From an uncultured Lachnospiraceae bacterium (GTDB lineage Bacteria > Bacillota_A > Clostridia > Lachnospirales > Lachnospiraceae): a stretch of 64,000 nucleotides of DNA. The stretch lies in assembly GCA_902801585.1 (NCBI GenBank), contig CADCIU010000006.1:11577-75576 (forward strand), in the 5' to 3' direction. The notes under the pieces are model-generated. The model ran no database searches and was not told the DNA's origin. It worked only from the letters and a program-made list of their open reading frames with translations. Shown piece by piece: positions 35,593 through 44,027 of the stretch; positions within the stretch are counted from its first letter, which is position 1; every line of letters begins with the position of its first letter. The position numbers were made by a program, and so were the translations under genes.

Positions 35593-36879
35593 ATGCGTTT
35601 AAGAGGAACAGTACAAAAAAGGCCCGCACAACGGATCTCGCTCTCTGATAAGCCGCGCCGCAAATTCCGTGCGGTAAGTTTTGTGGCAGCAGTTATGGCT
35701 GCGGTTCTCACGGCAAGTGCGGGAATAGGTGCCTATGCTGCAGATGCTGAAACGGTGCCGCCTATAAAGTATACAGTGATCGAAGCAGAATCAGAGGATG
35801 CTGCTGAAGGCACAATTGAACAGGCACCGGATCCGGATGCAATCAAGGGCGCAAGGATTCCGGAAGAGAAGGAGCCTTCTAAGGAAACAGAGAAAACCGC
35901 CGACAAGAATACATCCGAGGATTCGCAGGGAGGCGAAGAAGCAGCAGCTCAGGAAGCATCCGAAGAGGGAGCATCCGAAGAGGGAGCATCCTCAGAGGAA
36001 GCATCCGTAGAGGAAGCATCCGCAGAGGAAGCATCTACCGAGGAGGTATCTGCCGAGGAAGCAGCGACTGAGCAAACGCAGGAGACCCAGGGAAAGGATA
36101 AGAAACTTATTATATGGGTTCCGAAGACGGACTACTATGAAGCCTTTGAATCGTTGAAGTTCATAACAAAGTCCGGTGATGAGGAGGGGACAAAGAGCAA
36201 GACGACGGCGTATTTTGTGACTCTTACCGATAAGCAGCCGGTCAGCACGAATGAGGGAGAATACTACAAATTCTCTTTTAATCTGGGCAGTGATGATGAC
36301 ATTAGTTTAGAGGCATTCGGCATTTCCTCAAACGAGGAGGCAGGGAACGACGAAACGCCGCTTAATGTAGAACGCGGAGAACTTGTCGAAGCAGCCGTAG
36401 AAGAAAAAAAGGGCTTCCCCTGGTTGATCGTGATCGCGGCAGCAGGTGTTTCTGTGATCGCACTGATCGCGATCGCGATCGTTCTCTCCCGCAAAGGAAA
36501 GAAGCCGAAGAAAGAAGAGTATTCGGCCCTGAAGGAGGCAATTTCGTGTGAGAGACCTTCCGAACTCAGAGTTTATGAACTGAAAGCGAACGGAGCACCT
36601 GCCATATTCTCCTTTGAGATGACAGACAGAGGGGCAAGGCATTTGACTGAGCTCGAGAGTAATGCAAGCGGAAGCCGCATGAGCTTTTTGAAGAAGACGA
36701 AGCTGGCGAATACTGCGGTGAAAGCTGCAGGAAAAGAGCTCCATCTTATAGATACGGGGAAAAAACCGGAAGAGGTGCTCTGTGTTTTGAACGAAGCACA
36801 TTCGGTTGTAGAACTGGAGGCCGGGGAAGGCACTACACTGAGACTGATCTGGATCCCCGGAACAAGAACGGACGGATGA
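35593..36879 (+). CDS. Bitopic or signal-peptide protein with Glu/Ala/Ser repeats
   Basis: 428 residues. AGGAGG and a 10-base spacer precede ATG 35593; an upstream in-frame start at 35452 overlaps the previous gene and lacks a site. A basic N-terminus, a hydrophobic segment ending in an AYAADA cleavage-like site (~30-55), then a Glu/Ala/Ser-rich region of EEASxEEAS units (~150-210) that should be extended and outside the membrane. A small domain (KLIIWVPKTDYYEAFESLKFI) follows, then a membrane helix (~274-296) and a ~130-residue cytoplasmic tail. The tail end resembles that of the preceding gene only loosely. Function is unknown. Confidence 0.6.
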   Translation: MRLRGTVQKRPAQRISLSDKPRRKFRAVSFVAAVMAAVLTASAGIGAYAADAETVPPIKYTVIEAESEDAAEGTIEQAPDPDAIKGARIPEEKEPSKETEKTADKNTSEDSQGGEEAAAQEASEEGASEEGASSEEASVEEASAEEASTEEVSAEEAATEQTQETQGKDKKLIIWVPKTDYYEAFESLKFITKSGDEEGTKSKTTAYFVTLTDKQPVSTNEGEYYKFSFNLGSDDDISLEAFGISSNEEAGNDETPLNVERGELVEAAVEEKKGFPWLIVIAAAGVSVIALIAIAIVLSRKGKKPKKEEYSALKEAISCERPSELRVYELKANGAPAIFSFEMTDRGARHLTELESNASGSRMSFLKKTKLANTAVKAAGKELHLIDTGKKPEEVLCVLNEAHSVVELEAGEGTTLRLIWIPGTRTDG

Positions 36880-36979
36880 TCCTGACGCGTCCTGAGACAT
36901 ATGCCGGGACAGAACAGAGAAATCATATGTGTGAAAACGCGCGGGGCTTCGCGCAAGGCGCTTCGACATGGAGGTAATG

Positions 36980-38110
36980 ATGGGCTTATTCTCACGAAAC
37001 AAAAAGAAAGACAAGAACAATGAATATGGGGGTTACATACCCGCAAGCCAGAGAGGGCAGAATTACAGCGGCTATAACGACGGCAGGAACCGCGGATACG
37101 AAGGCGGCTATAATGGCGGCGGCTATGACGAGAGACCCGGCCGCGGCCGTGAAGACGAGAGAAATCGCGGATATGAAGGCGGCGGAAACTATAACGGCGG
37201 CTATGACGAAAGACCCGGCAGAGGTCGTGAAGACGATAGGAACCGCGGGTACAATGACGGCGGTTACGGCAGCTATGGCAGCGGTTATGGCGTCAGACCC
37301 GGACAGGGCCGTGAAGACGATAGGAACCGCGGGTACAATGACGGCGGTTACGGCGGCTATAATGGCGGCGGCTATGACGAGAGACCCGGACAGGGCCGTG
37401 AAGACGAAAGGAACCGCGGGTATAATGACAGCGGCTACGGCGGCTATGACGAGAGACCCGGACAAGGCCGTGGAGACGAAAGGAACCGCGGGTATAATGA
37501 CGGCGGCTACAGCGGCGGCTATGACGAGAGACCCGGCCGCGGTTATGATGATTACGGGTATGATAACAGAAGAGATGCTGCCTACGGACAGCCCGGCGCT
37601 GTGAACGGCGCGTACGGGACAGAGCGGGACGAATGGGGAATGAGAAATCCTGCGGAGCCCGTCAATAACCGGGAACAGCCGGCGGATCATGAGAGACCCG
37701 GGGAAGCAGCCCGAAGATTTTTGGAGCTTCTCGATCAGAAGGATATTCATTACAGTTTCCGAAAACTTCAGGATTCCTTCGACCAGATCCAGGCTGTATT
37801 TACCGGCAATGATATTCCGGAGATCATCCTCAATTTTGTGTTCGATGATGAAGACGGAGCAGTTACGATCCAGGTCGGCGATATTGTCCCGCAGCTCTAT
37901 GACGGACAGCGAAGCAGAGCGCTGGATGTCGTAAATGCACTCAATTGTCAGTACACATTTGGCACATTCACGATCAATGATGACAACGACATAAAGTTCA
38001 GGATCGACGCGCTGATCACACCGGAAAACGCGGCATCGACCTGTTATGCGCTGATGGTCAAAGCATTGAAGATTTGTGATGAATCATATATGCGCTTTCT
38101 GCATATGTGA
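36980..38110 (+). CDS. Gly/Tyr/Arg-rich protein with C-terminal YbjN-like domain
   Basis: 376 residues. It begins MGLFSRNKKKDK, echoing the MGFFDRLFKRN start of the GTPase. Residues ~15-220 are tandem GYDERPGRGREDERNRGYNDGG-like units (Gly, Tyr, Arg, Asp), strongly predicted to be disordered. Residues ~240-376 resemble the YbjN fold (LELLDQKDIHYSF, PEIILNFVFDDEDGAVTIQ, VNALNCQYTFGTFTIND), related to type III secretion chaperones. ATG 36980 has a GGAGGT site four bases upstream; in-frame ATGs at 36968 and 36977 are less well placed. The stop codon overlaps the next start (TGATG). Confidence 0.6.
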   Translation: MGLFSRNKKKDKNNEYGGYIPASQRGQNYSGYNDGRNRGYEGGYNGGGYDERPGRGREDERNRGYEGGGNYNGGYDERPGRGREDDRNRGYNDGGYGSYGSGYGVRPGQGREDDRNRGYNDGGYGGYNGGGYDERPGQGREDERNRGYNDSGYGGYDERPGQGRGDERNRGYNDGGYSGGYDERPGRGYDDYGYDNRRDAAYGQPGAVNGAYGTERDEWGMRNPAEPVNNREQPADHERPGEAARRFLELLDQKDIHYSFRKLQDSFDQIQAVFTGNDIPEIILNFVFDDEDGAVTIQVGDIVPQLYDGQRSRALDVVNALNCQYTFGTFTINDDNDIKFRIDALITPENAASTCYALMVKALKICDESYMRFLHM

Positions 38111-39147
38111 TGGGCAGGTATCAAATCATGGCAGAATATCAGAGAAATGAAAGAATGCAGGGGCAGAACCGGAACATGAGCGCGGGCAGTGAAGGAGAAG
38201 TGAACACAATAGACAGAGCTGAGATTGAGAGCTGCATTGTCCGGCCGATCAGGCTTACGTATGAGGATCTGAGTGCCTTTGCGACAGTAAAGAACAGTAT
38301 TCAAATAGTGATGGAAGATATCGGCGCCGATAAGGGCAGGGGGCAGACTTCCAAACCGGCCGGTGCGGCGGAGCAGTTCCCGGGGCAGGCAAAAGACGCC
38401 GATTTTTCCGCTGCAAAAGAGGAGCCCAAAGAGCAGAGCGCTTTGAAGGATGAGCCGATCCGAGATGCGATCATTGTATTCTTTGAAGATGCAGTGAAGA
38501 GGATGTCCAAAAGAGAGGCGCTGCAGGCGGCCCGAGAAGCGGCAGAGAAGTACCTGAATACTTTGCAGGAGTTTGTGGATGCTTCTGAACCTGCTGCGGG
38601 AGAAGACAGCGCGGCTAAAGCCCCTTCGGCAGAAACAGACGCTGCTCCGGAGACAGACAATGTGATCGAAAGCGATTCTGCAGCGGAAGCCGCTCCTGTT
38701 TCCGAATCGATCTTTGAACCGGCAGGTTTCGGACAGACGGAATATCTGGGAGGACCGACGAGTTTCGGAGAGACGGAGTACCTGGGAGCATCGCCGAGTT
38801 TCGGAGAGACGGAGTATCTGGGAGGACCGTCGAATTTCGGAGAGACGGAATACCTTGGAGGACCGTCGAGCTTCGGAGGATCGTCGAGCTTCGGAGGATC
38901 GTCGAGCTTCGGAGAGTCGGACTATTTGGGAGGATCGTCAGGTTTGGGAGAGTCAGACTATATGGGAGGATCCTCGGGCTTCGGTGAGTCGGATTCTTTG
39001 GGAGAAGCGTCGGATTTCGAGAAGACGGAGTACCCGGGAAGTTCTGCGGGGTATGAAAAGACGGACTACCAGGCCGGAGCGGAAATCGAAAAGACAGAAT
39101 ATCTAGGCGGATCGTCGGGCTTCGGGGAGACGGAGGATAATCAGTAG
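38110..39147 (+). CDS. Protein with ~14 FGETEYLGG-type tandem repeats
   Basis: 345 residues. The N-terminal ~180 residues are charged and helical (EPIRDAIIVFFEDAVKRM, AREAAEKYLNTLQ). From ~205 onward comes a tandem array of 7- to 12-residue units of the form (S/G)FGETEYLGG, some shortened to SFGGS, encoded by GGAGAGACGGAATAT-like DNA repeats between ~38725 and 39130. The regular Thr-Glu-Tyr motifs could be phosphorylation or docking sites, which is speculation. The start is ATG 38110, overlapping the previous TGA; ATG 38128 is an alternative with a GCAGGT site. No family was recognised. Confidence 0.55.
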   Translation: MGRYQIMAEYQRNERMQGQNRNMSAGSEGEVNTIDRAEIESCIVRPIRLTYEDLSAFATVKNSIQIVMEDIGADKGRGQTSKPAGAAEQFPGQAKDADFSAAKEEPKEQSALKDEPIRDAIIVFFEDAVKRMSKREALQAAREAAEKYLNTLQEFVDASEPAAGEDSAAKAPSAETDAAPETDNVIESDSAAEAAPVSESIFEPAGFGQTEYLGGPTSFGETEYLGASPSFGETEYLGGPSNFGETEYLGGPSSFGGSSSFGGSSSFGESDYLGGSSGLGESDYMGGSSGFGESDSLGEASDFEKTEYPGSSAGYEKTDYQAGAEIEKTEYLGGSSGFGETEDNQ

Positions 39148-39149
39148 TC

Positions 39150-39887
39150 ATGTTCTGTCCACATTGCGGGGCAAGGATCAGCAGTGACGCGCAAAGATGC
39201 CCGAACTGCCGTCAGATCCTGCATAATGAGTATTTCAGGGATAGAAGAATGGAGCAATACAGACAGCAGGAGAGGAGGGACAAGACCGCTCTGCTCCTGT
39301 TGTCTTTAGTTGCTCTGATTTGCGTTGTGATCTCTGCGGTTCTTCTGATCACGATCAGGAAGTCGGATGATCAGGACACAGCGGAGGGAGGCAGCACAGA
39401 AGCAGCCGCTATAGCCGAGGAAGATACAGATGACAGTGAGGGGATCGCAGCGGATCCGGCCAGTGTCAACATTCCGGTCGATGCAGTGACCTACAACGGC
39501 CATTCCTATTATATTTACAACAATGAGTGCGACAGCTGGGGAAAAGCCAAAGGATACTGCATCAAACAGGGCGGGTATCTCGCTGCGATCGATGACAGTG
39601 ACGAAAATGAGTTTCTGTATGACTACATGGTGGACAGCGGTTATGACGAAGTGTTCTTCGGTTATACGGATCAGGATGTGGAAGGAGAGTGGAAGTGGAT
39701 CAACGGAAGTGATTCCACATTCACGGACTGGGGGATCAATGAGAGCAATGAGCGGGAGCCCAATGGCGCCAACGCTCTTGAAAACTATGCCCATATGAAC
39801 ACATCGATGCGTGACGGGCATTGGAATGATAAAATGTTCGGCGCGAGCACACAGTGTTTTTTCTGTGAGTGGGATGTGATTCCTTAG
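39150..39887 (+). CDS. Zinc-ribbon, transmembrane protein with one C-type-lectin-like domain
   Basis: 245 residues: ribbon MFCPHCGARISSDAQRCPNCRQ at the N-terminus, a charged linker, a membrane helix (~47-69, LLLLSLVALICVVISAVLLITI), a short acidic stretch, and one C-type-lectin-like domain (~105-243: AKGYCIKQGGYLAAIDD, EREPNGANALENYAHM, HWNDKMFGASTQCFFCEW). It contains EPN, the classical sugar-binding triplet. It is a compact version of the 608-residue protein at 13478-15304. It begins two bases after the previous stop and closes the plus-strand cluster. Confidence 0.8.
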   Translation: MFCPHCGARISSDAQRCPNCRQILHNEYFRDRRMEQYRQQERRDKTALLLLSLVALICVVISAVLLITIRKSDDQDTAEGGSTEAAAIAEEDTDDSEGIAADPASVNIPVDAVTYNGHSYYIYNNECDSWGKAKGYCIKQGGYLAAIDDSDENEFLYDYMVDSGYDEVFFGYTDQDVEGEWKWINGSDSTFTDWGINESNEREPNGANALENYAHMNTSMRDGHWNDKMFGASTQCFFCEWDVIP

Positions 39888-39974
39888 AAACTGACAAAAA
39901 TGTGCGGTCCGGCCGCAGAAAAACCTGCCATAAGACAAGCAAATAACGTCAAAACAGAGTGCTGTGCACGATTG

Positions 39975-40003
39975 TTCATTGACTCGTTCACCTTTAGTAT
40001 AAT
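39975..40003 (+). promoter_or_regulatory. Promoter of the NRAMP-like / 5-oxoproline operon
   Basis: TATAAT at 39998-40003 with TTCATT 17 bases upstream (39975-39980). The spacing to the ATG at 40041 with its AGGAGG site is normal. Only a weak stem (TGCGG/CCGCA near 39903) lies between the cluster end and this promoter. Confidence 0.5.
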
Positions 40004-40040
40004 AAAATGGTAAAGCGATAAACAAATGAAGGAGGACGAA

Positions 40041-41309
40041 ATGAACAAATTAGCCACTCGAATTAAGAATGTAGGTCCCGGCGCGCTCGTAGCAGCGGCG
40101 TTTATCGGACCCGGAACCGTCACATCCTGCTCGATCTCCGGTGCGACCGCAGGTTATACGCTTTTGTGGGCGATGCTCCTGTCTGTCATCTCGGTCATCA
40201 TCATGCAGTCCATGGCAGCCCGTCTCGGAATCGTATCGGGTATGGGACTCGGTGAAGCTCTGAGGACGAAATTTACGAGCTCGGGCGCACGGATCCTGAT
40301 TTCCATTCTTGTGATCGCAGCCGTCTTTATCGGCAATATCGCCTACGAGACCGGAAATCTCACCGGTTCCATTCTGGGCATTCAGGCGGCCGTTCCCGCG
40401 GCAGACAATCCCACGATCAAGGTGGTCCTGGCGCTGATACTCGGAATTATTGCCTTTGCCCTTCTCTTCTCCGGAAGCTATCAGAGCGTGGAGAACTTCC
40501 TCACGGCGCTGGTCGTTTTGATGGGCGTTATTTTCCTGATCTGCGCATTTGCGGCGAAGCCGGACTGGGGCGCTGTGATCGGCGGGCTCTTCGGATTCAA
40601 GGTGCCTGACGGAGGGGACTGGATGACAGTCGCAGCCCTCATGGGAACAACGGTCGTGCCTTATAATATCTATCTGCATGCAGCTTCCGCTTCCACAAAG
40701 TGGGGCGGCTCGGCGGAAAAAGAGGATGCGCTTGCCAATTCCAGATTTGATTCCGTGATCTCCATCGGACTTGGCGGAATTATCTCCATGGCGATCATCG
40801 TCTGCGCGGCTGCCACGATCCATGCGACGGGCGGAACAATTTCCTCGGGTGCGGATATGGCCAAAGCGCTTACACCGCTTCTGGGCAACTGGGCAACTGT
40901 CATTTTCGGTATCGGCCTGTTTGCAGCAGGAATCACGAGCACACTCACGGCGCCTCTTGCGGCAGCGTTCGCATGCTCCGGTATCCTGGGCTGGGGAGAG
41001 GACATGAAGCAGGCGAGATTCAAGGTTTTCTGGATCGTCGTACTGGTCTTCGGTATTTTTGCCACCTGCACACTGGGAGCAAGCCCTACGCAGATCATCC
41101 TGTTCGCACAGGCAGCGAATGCACTGCTGCTTCCTATCACAGGCATTCTTCTGCTGATCGTAGCGAATGACACGGCTATCATGAAGGAATACAAGAACAA
41201 GACCTGGTTTAATATCCTGGTCGTGATCGTGATCGCGATCTTCCTTTTCATCGCTGCAAGAAATATGCGTGCGTTCATCACGGGACTGCAGACCCTGATC
41301 AGCGGCTGA
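40041..41309 (+). CDS. ycsG: NRAMP-superfamily transporter of the YcsG type
   Basis: 422 residues, about eleven membrane helices, SLC11/NRAMP fold. The usual metal-binding DPGN of helix 1 is GPGT (23-26, in VAAAFIGPGTVTSCSISGA), and the helix 6 MPHN is VPYN (TTVVPYNIYLHAAS). The manganese/iron site is therefore not conserved. The genes that follow are 5-oxoprolinase subunits, and in Bacillus subtilis ycsG is linked to kipI, kipA, ycsI and ycsF in the same way, so uptake of 5-oxoproline or a related compound is a reasonable inference, as is a non-canonical ion. AGGAGG precedes ATG 40041. A hairpin follows the gene. Confidence 0.75.
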   Translation: MNKLATRIKNVGPGALVAAAFIGPGTVTSCSISGATAGYTLLWAMLLSVISVIIMQSMAARLGIVSGMGLGEALRTKFTSSGARILISILVIAAVFIGNIAYETGNLTGSILGIQAAVPAADNPTIKVVLALILGIIAFALLFSGSYQSVENFLTALVVLMGVIFLICAFAAKPDWGAVIGGLFGFKVPDGGDWMTVAALMGTTVVPYNIYLHAASASTKWGGSAEKEDALANSRFDSVISIGLGGIISMAIIVCAAATIHATGGTISSGADMAKALTPLLGNWATVIFGIGLFAAGITSTLTAPLAAAFACSGILGWGEDMKQARFKVFWIVVLVFGIFATCTLGASPTQIILFAQAANALLLPITGILLLIVANDTAIMKEYKNKTWFNILVVIVIAIFLFIAARNMRAFITGLQTLISG

Positions 41310-41342
41310 TCCCGGACAAAATTCATTGAACAGACAACAGAA

Positions 41343-41376
41343 TGGCCCGCAGCAATATGCTACGGGTCATCATTTT
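41343..41376 (+). terminator. Hairpin between the NRAMP-like gene and pxpB
   Basis: Imperfect stem ATGGCCCGCAGC / GCTACGGGTCAT with a short ATAT loop, followed by CATTTTTC. It could reduce transcription into pxpB rather than end it. Confidence 0.6.
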
Positions 41377-41393
41377 TCAAAAAAGGATACTGA

Positions 41394-42119
41394 ATGGATT
41401 ACAAAATACTGCCGGTAGGGGATTCTGCGCTGACCATTGTCTTCGGAAATCAGATCGATCCGGAGATCAGCCGGATCGTACGGACCGCTAGAAAGTATCT
41501 CACAAGTAAAAACATAGAAGGCGTGAACGAGTACGTACAGACATACGCGACACTTATGGTACATTATCGGCCGGTGGTCATCGGGTACGATCAGCTTGCA
41601 GCCAGGATCGACGCGGAACTGGCCGGAATGGATCCGGGCAGCGGACAGATGAAAAAGAAAACGATCGTGATCCCTGTCTGTTACGGAGGAGAATTCGGAC
41701 CTGACCTGCAGACTGTCAGCGAACACGCAGGACTCTCTGAAGAGGAAGTGATCCGCAGACACAGCAGTGTGGACTATTTGATCTATATGCTGGGATTTAT
41801 GCCCGGATTTGTTTATCTGGGCGGAATGGACCGCTCGATCAGCACACCGCGGCTGAAAAATCCAAGGGAACGGCTTGAGAAGGGCTCCGTCGGGATCGCA
41901 GCGGATCAGACCGGTATTTATCCTCTTGTCTCGCCGGGAGGCTGGCAGATCATCGGGAGGACGCCGCTGGAGCTGTATGATCACGAGAGAGAAAAACCCA
42001 TCCTCTATGAGGCGGGTGAGTATATCCGGTTCGTTCCGATCACGGAGGACCGGTTCCGGGAGATCCGGAAACAGGTCGAAGCCGGGACTTATCAATATGA
42101 ATGGATCAGAGAGGGGTGA
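41394..42119 (+). CDS. pxpB: 5-oxoprolinase subunit B (PxpB, KipI)
   Basis: 241 residues. With PxpC and PxpA it forms the prokaryotic ATP-dependent 5-oxoprolinase (5-oxoproline to glutamate) in the cytoplasm. Motifs of the CT_C_D/AHS1 family are visible: YKILPVGDSALTIVFG at the start and LIYMLGFMPGFVYLGGMD, SVGIAADQTGIYPLVSPGGWQIIGRT in the middle. AAAAAAGGA lies before the ATG. In B. subtilis the same protein (KipI) is also known as a KinA inhibitor. It is followed at eight bases by pxpC. Confidence 0.93.
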   Translation: MDYKILPVGDSALTIVFGNQIDPEISRIVRTARKYLTSKNIEGVNEYVQTYATLMVHYRPVVIGYDQLAARIDAELAGMDPGSGQMKKKTIVIPVCYGGEFGPDLQTVSEHAGLSEEEVIRRHSSVDYLIYMLGFMPGFVYLGGMDRSISTPRLKNPRERLEKGSVGIAADQTGIYPLVSPGGWQIIGRTPLELYDHEREKPILYEAGEYIRFVPITEDRFREIRKQVEAGTYQYEWIREG

Positions 42120-42127
42120 GCATCGAT

Positions 42128-43195
42128 ATGGCAATGCATGTGATTTTTCCGGGGCCCCGCACAACGATCCAGGATAAAGGAAGGCTGGGGTATCAGAACA
42201 GCGGCTTTGCTCCGAGCGGTTTCATGGACAGGGTCGCTTCCAGAATGGCCAATGTACTCGTCGGCAATGAAGATTCAGAAGCGGTATTGGAATTTTGCCT
42301 GATCGGCCCGACCCTGCAGTTTGATGAGACAGTGAATCTGGCTGTTTGCGGCGGAGATTTCGGAATTGAAGCCGGGGGCAGGATCTACCCTGCCAACAGG
42401 GCGGTGCGTGTGCCTGCAGGTACAGTAGTGCGGATCAGGACAGGGCGCGTCGGCATCTATGGCTCCCTTGCTGTCGGTGGTGGTCTGGATATTCCGCTTG
42501 TCATGGGCAGCCGAAGCACAAATCTGCGCTGCGGGATCGGCGGATTTCACGGACGGGCGCTCATGGCCGGAGACAGGATCGAACTCAGGGACCCTGAAAA
42601 CGGGAGAAGAGACCTGTCATGGAGATGGGTGCCGCCTCGCAGGCTCGTATCGCCGGATGATCCGGAGATCACCAAGGTGCGTGTGATCCCGGGGCCCCAG
42701 GACAATATGTTTACAGAAGCCGGGCTGCGAACTTTTTATGAAGGAACCTATGAGATCACAAGTCACAGCGATCGAATGGGATACAGGCTGACCGGCCCCA
42801 AAGTCGAGTCCGTGAGCGGATACGACATCCTGTCGGACGGGATCGTGAACGGGAGCATCCAGATTTCCGGGACCGGAGAGCCCATCGTGATGATGGCAGA
42901 CCGTCAGACGACGGGAGGATATGCCAAGATCGCTTCGGTCATCAACGAAGACATTCCGCTGTTCGCGCAGCTTAGGCCCGGTCAGAAAGTGAAGTTTGCC
43001 AAATGTACGGTCCAAGAGGCGCAGGAGCTGATCCGGGAGTCGGCGCGAAAGTGGAAGGAGCACTGCGAGATGCTGGAAAAGAGCGGACCCGCAGGCTTTA
43101 AGGTACTCAGTCTCAAGTCGTCGGGTGTCGGAGAGAGAAATCGTTCCGGCTGGAAGAGAAAACGGAAAAAATGGGCTAAAAGAGGGAGAAGATAA
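42128..43195 (+). CDS. pxpC: 5-oxoprolinase subunit C (PxpC, KipA)
   Basis: 355 residues, CT_A_B/AHS2 biotin-dependent carboxylase-like fold. Motifs: VIFPGPRTTIQDKGR at the N-terminus, SGFMDRVASRMANVLVGN, GSRSTNLRCGIGGFHGRAL, SDRMGYRLTGPKV and PIVMMADRQTTGGYAKIASV. ATG 42128 follows GAGGGGTGAG; an ATG six bases on (42134) is an alternative. The C-terminus is unusually basic (KRKRKKWAKRGRR). It ends four bases before the DUF1445 gene. Confidence 0.92.
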   Translation: MAMHVIFPGPRTTIQDKGRLGYQNSGFAPSGFMDRVASRMANVLVGNEDSEAVLEFCLIGPTLQFDETVNLAVCGGDFGIEAGGRIYPANRAVRVPAGTVVRIRTGRVGIYGSLAVGGGLDIPLVMGSRSTNLRCGIGGFHGRALMAGDRIELRDPENGRRDLSWRWVPPRRLVSPDDPEITKVRVIPGPQDNMFTEAGLRTFYEGTYEITSHSDRMGYRLTGPKVESVSGYDILSDGIVNGSIQISGTGEPIVMMADRQTTGGYAKIASVINEDIPLFAQLRPGQKVKFAKCTVQEAQELIRESARKWKEHCEMLEKSGPAGFKVLSLKSSGVGERNRSGWKRKRKKWAKRGRR

Positions 43196-43198
43196 GAG

Positions 43199-43990
43199 AT
43201 GATCAATGCATATAAAAATCTGTCACCGGTAGAAATGCGGCATTTGATCCGCGAAGGAAAGTTTACGGAGCCGACCAGCGGACTCTGCCCCGGCTATGCA
43301 CAGGCCAATCTCATTGTGCTCCGCAAGGAACATGCCTATGACTTCCTGCTGTTCGCGCAGAGAAATCCCAAGGCGTGTCCGGTGCTGGAAGTTCTGGATA
43401 CGGGGAGCCGGTTTACCCGGTTCGTGGCAAAAGACTGTGATATTGCCAAAGATTTTCCCAAATACAGGATTTATGAGAAGGGGGTGTGCACCGGTGAGTA
43501 CACGGATGTGGAGCAGTTCTGGAGCGATGATCTGGTCGGTTTTCTGATCGGATGTTCTTTCAGTTTTGAGTCGGAGATGATCGAAGCGGGGATTGAGATG
43601 CGCCACAATACGATGGGCAGAAATGTCCCGATGTATATCACCGGGATCGACACAGTTCCGGCCGGTGTTTTCTCCGGCAAGATGGTCGTATCTATGAGAC
43701 CGGTGCCTCCGGAGCAGGTCGTCAAAGCGGTGACTGTCACGGCTGCGCTGCCCAAAGTACACGGAAGCCCGATCCATATCGGAGATCCGTCCGTGATCGG
43801 GATCAAAGATATCGATCATCCGGAATTCGGCGATCCGGTGGAGATCAAAGAGGGAGAGGTGACTATGTTTTGGCCGTGCGGTGTCACACCGCAGTCGGTG
43901 GTCATGAATGTCAAGCCGGAGTTTGCGATCACGCATGCGCCGGGTCACATGCTGATCCTGGATGTCAAGAATGTGGAACTGAAGGAATAA
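43199..43990 (+). CDS. ycsI: DUF1445 / putative hydro-lyase (YcsI; D-glutamate cyclase-like)
   Basis: 263 residues. Family features: N-terminal [16 protein letters not shown], then [14 protein letters not shown] and a C-terminal [34 protein letters not shown]. The family (DUF1445) includes putative hydro-lyases and D-glutamate cyclase, which forms 5-oxo-D-proline from D-glutamate; the exact reaction here is inferred. Position between pxpC and pxpA matches the Bacillus ycsI order and the reported 5-oxoproline link. Confidence 0.85.
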   Translation: MINAYKNLSPVEMRHLIREGKFTEPTSGLCPGYAQANLIVLRKEHAYDFLLFAQRNPKACPVLEVLDTGSRFTRFVAKDCDIAKDFPKYRIYEKGVCTGEYTDVEQFWSDDLVGFLIGCSFSFESEMIEAGIEMRHNTMGRNVPMYITGIDTVPAGVFSGKMVVSMRPVPPEQVVKAVTVTAALPKVHGSPIHIGDPSVIGIKDIDHPEFGDPVEIKEGEVTMFWPCGVTPQSVVMNVKPEFAITHAPGHMLILDVKNVELKE

Positions 43991-44027
43991 GAGAACCTGC
44001 GGACAGGAAGTGAGGTGGCGAAAGCAG

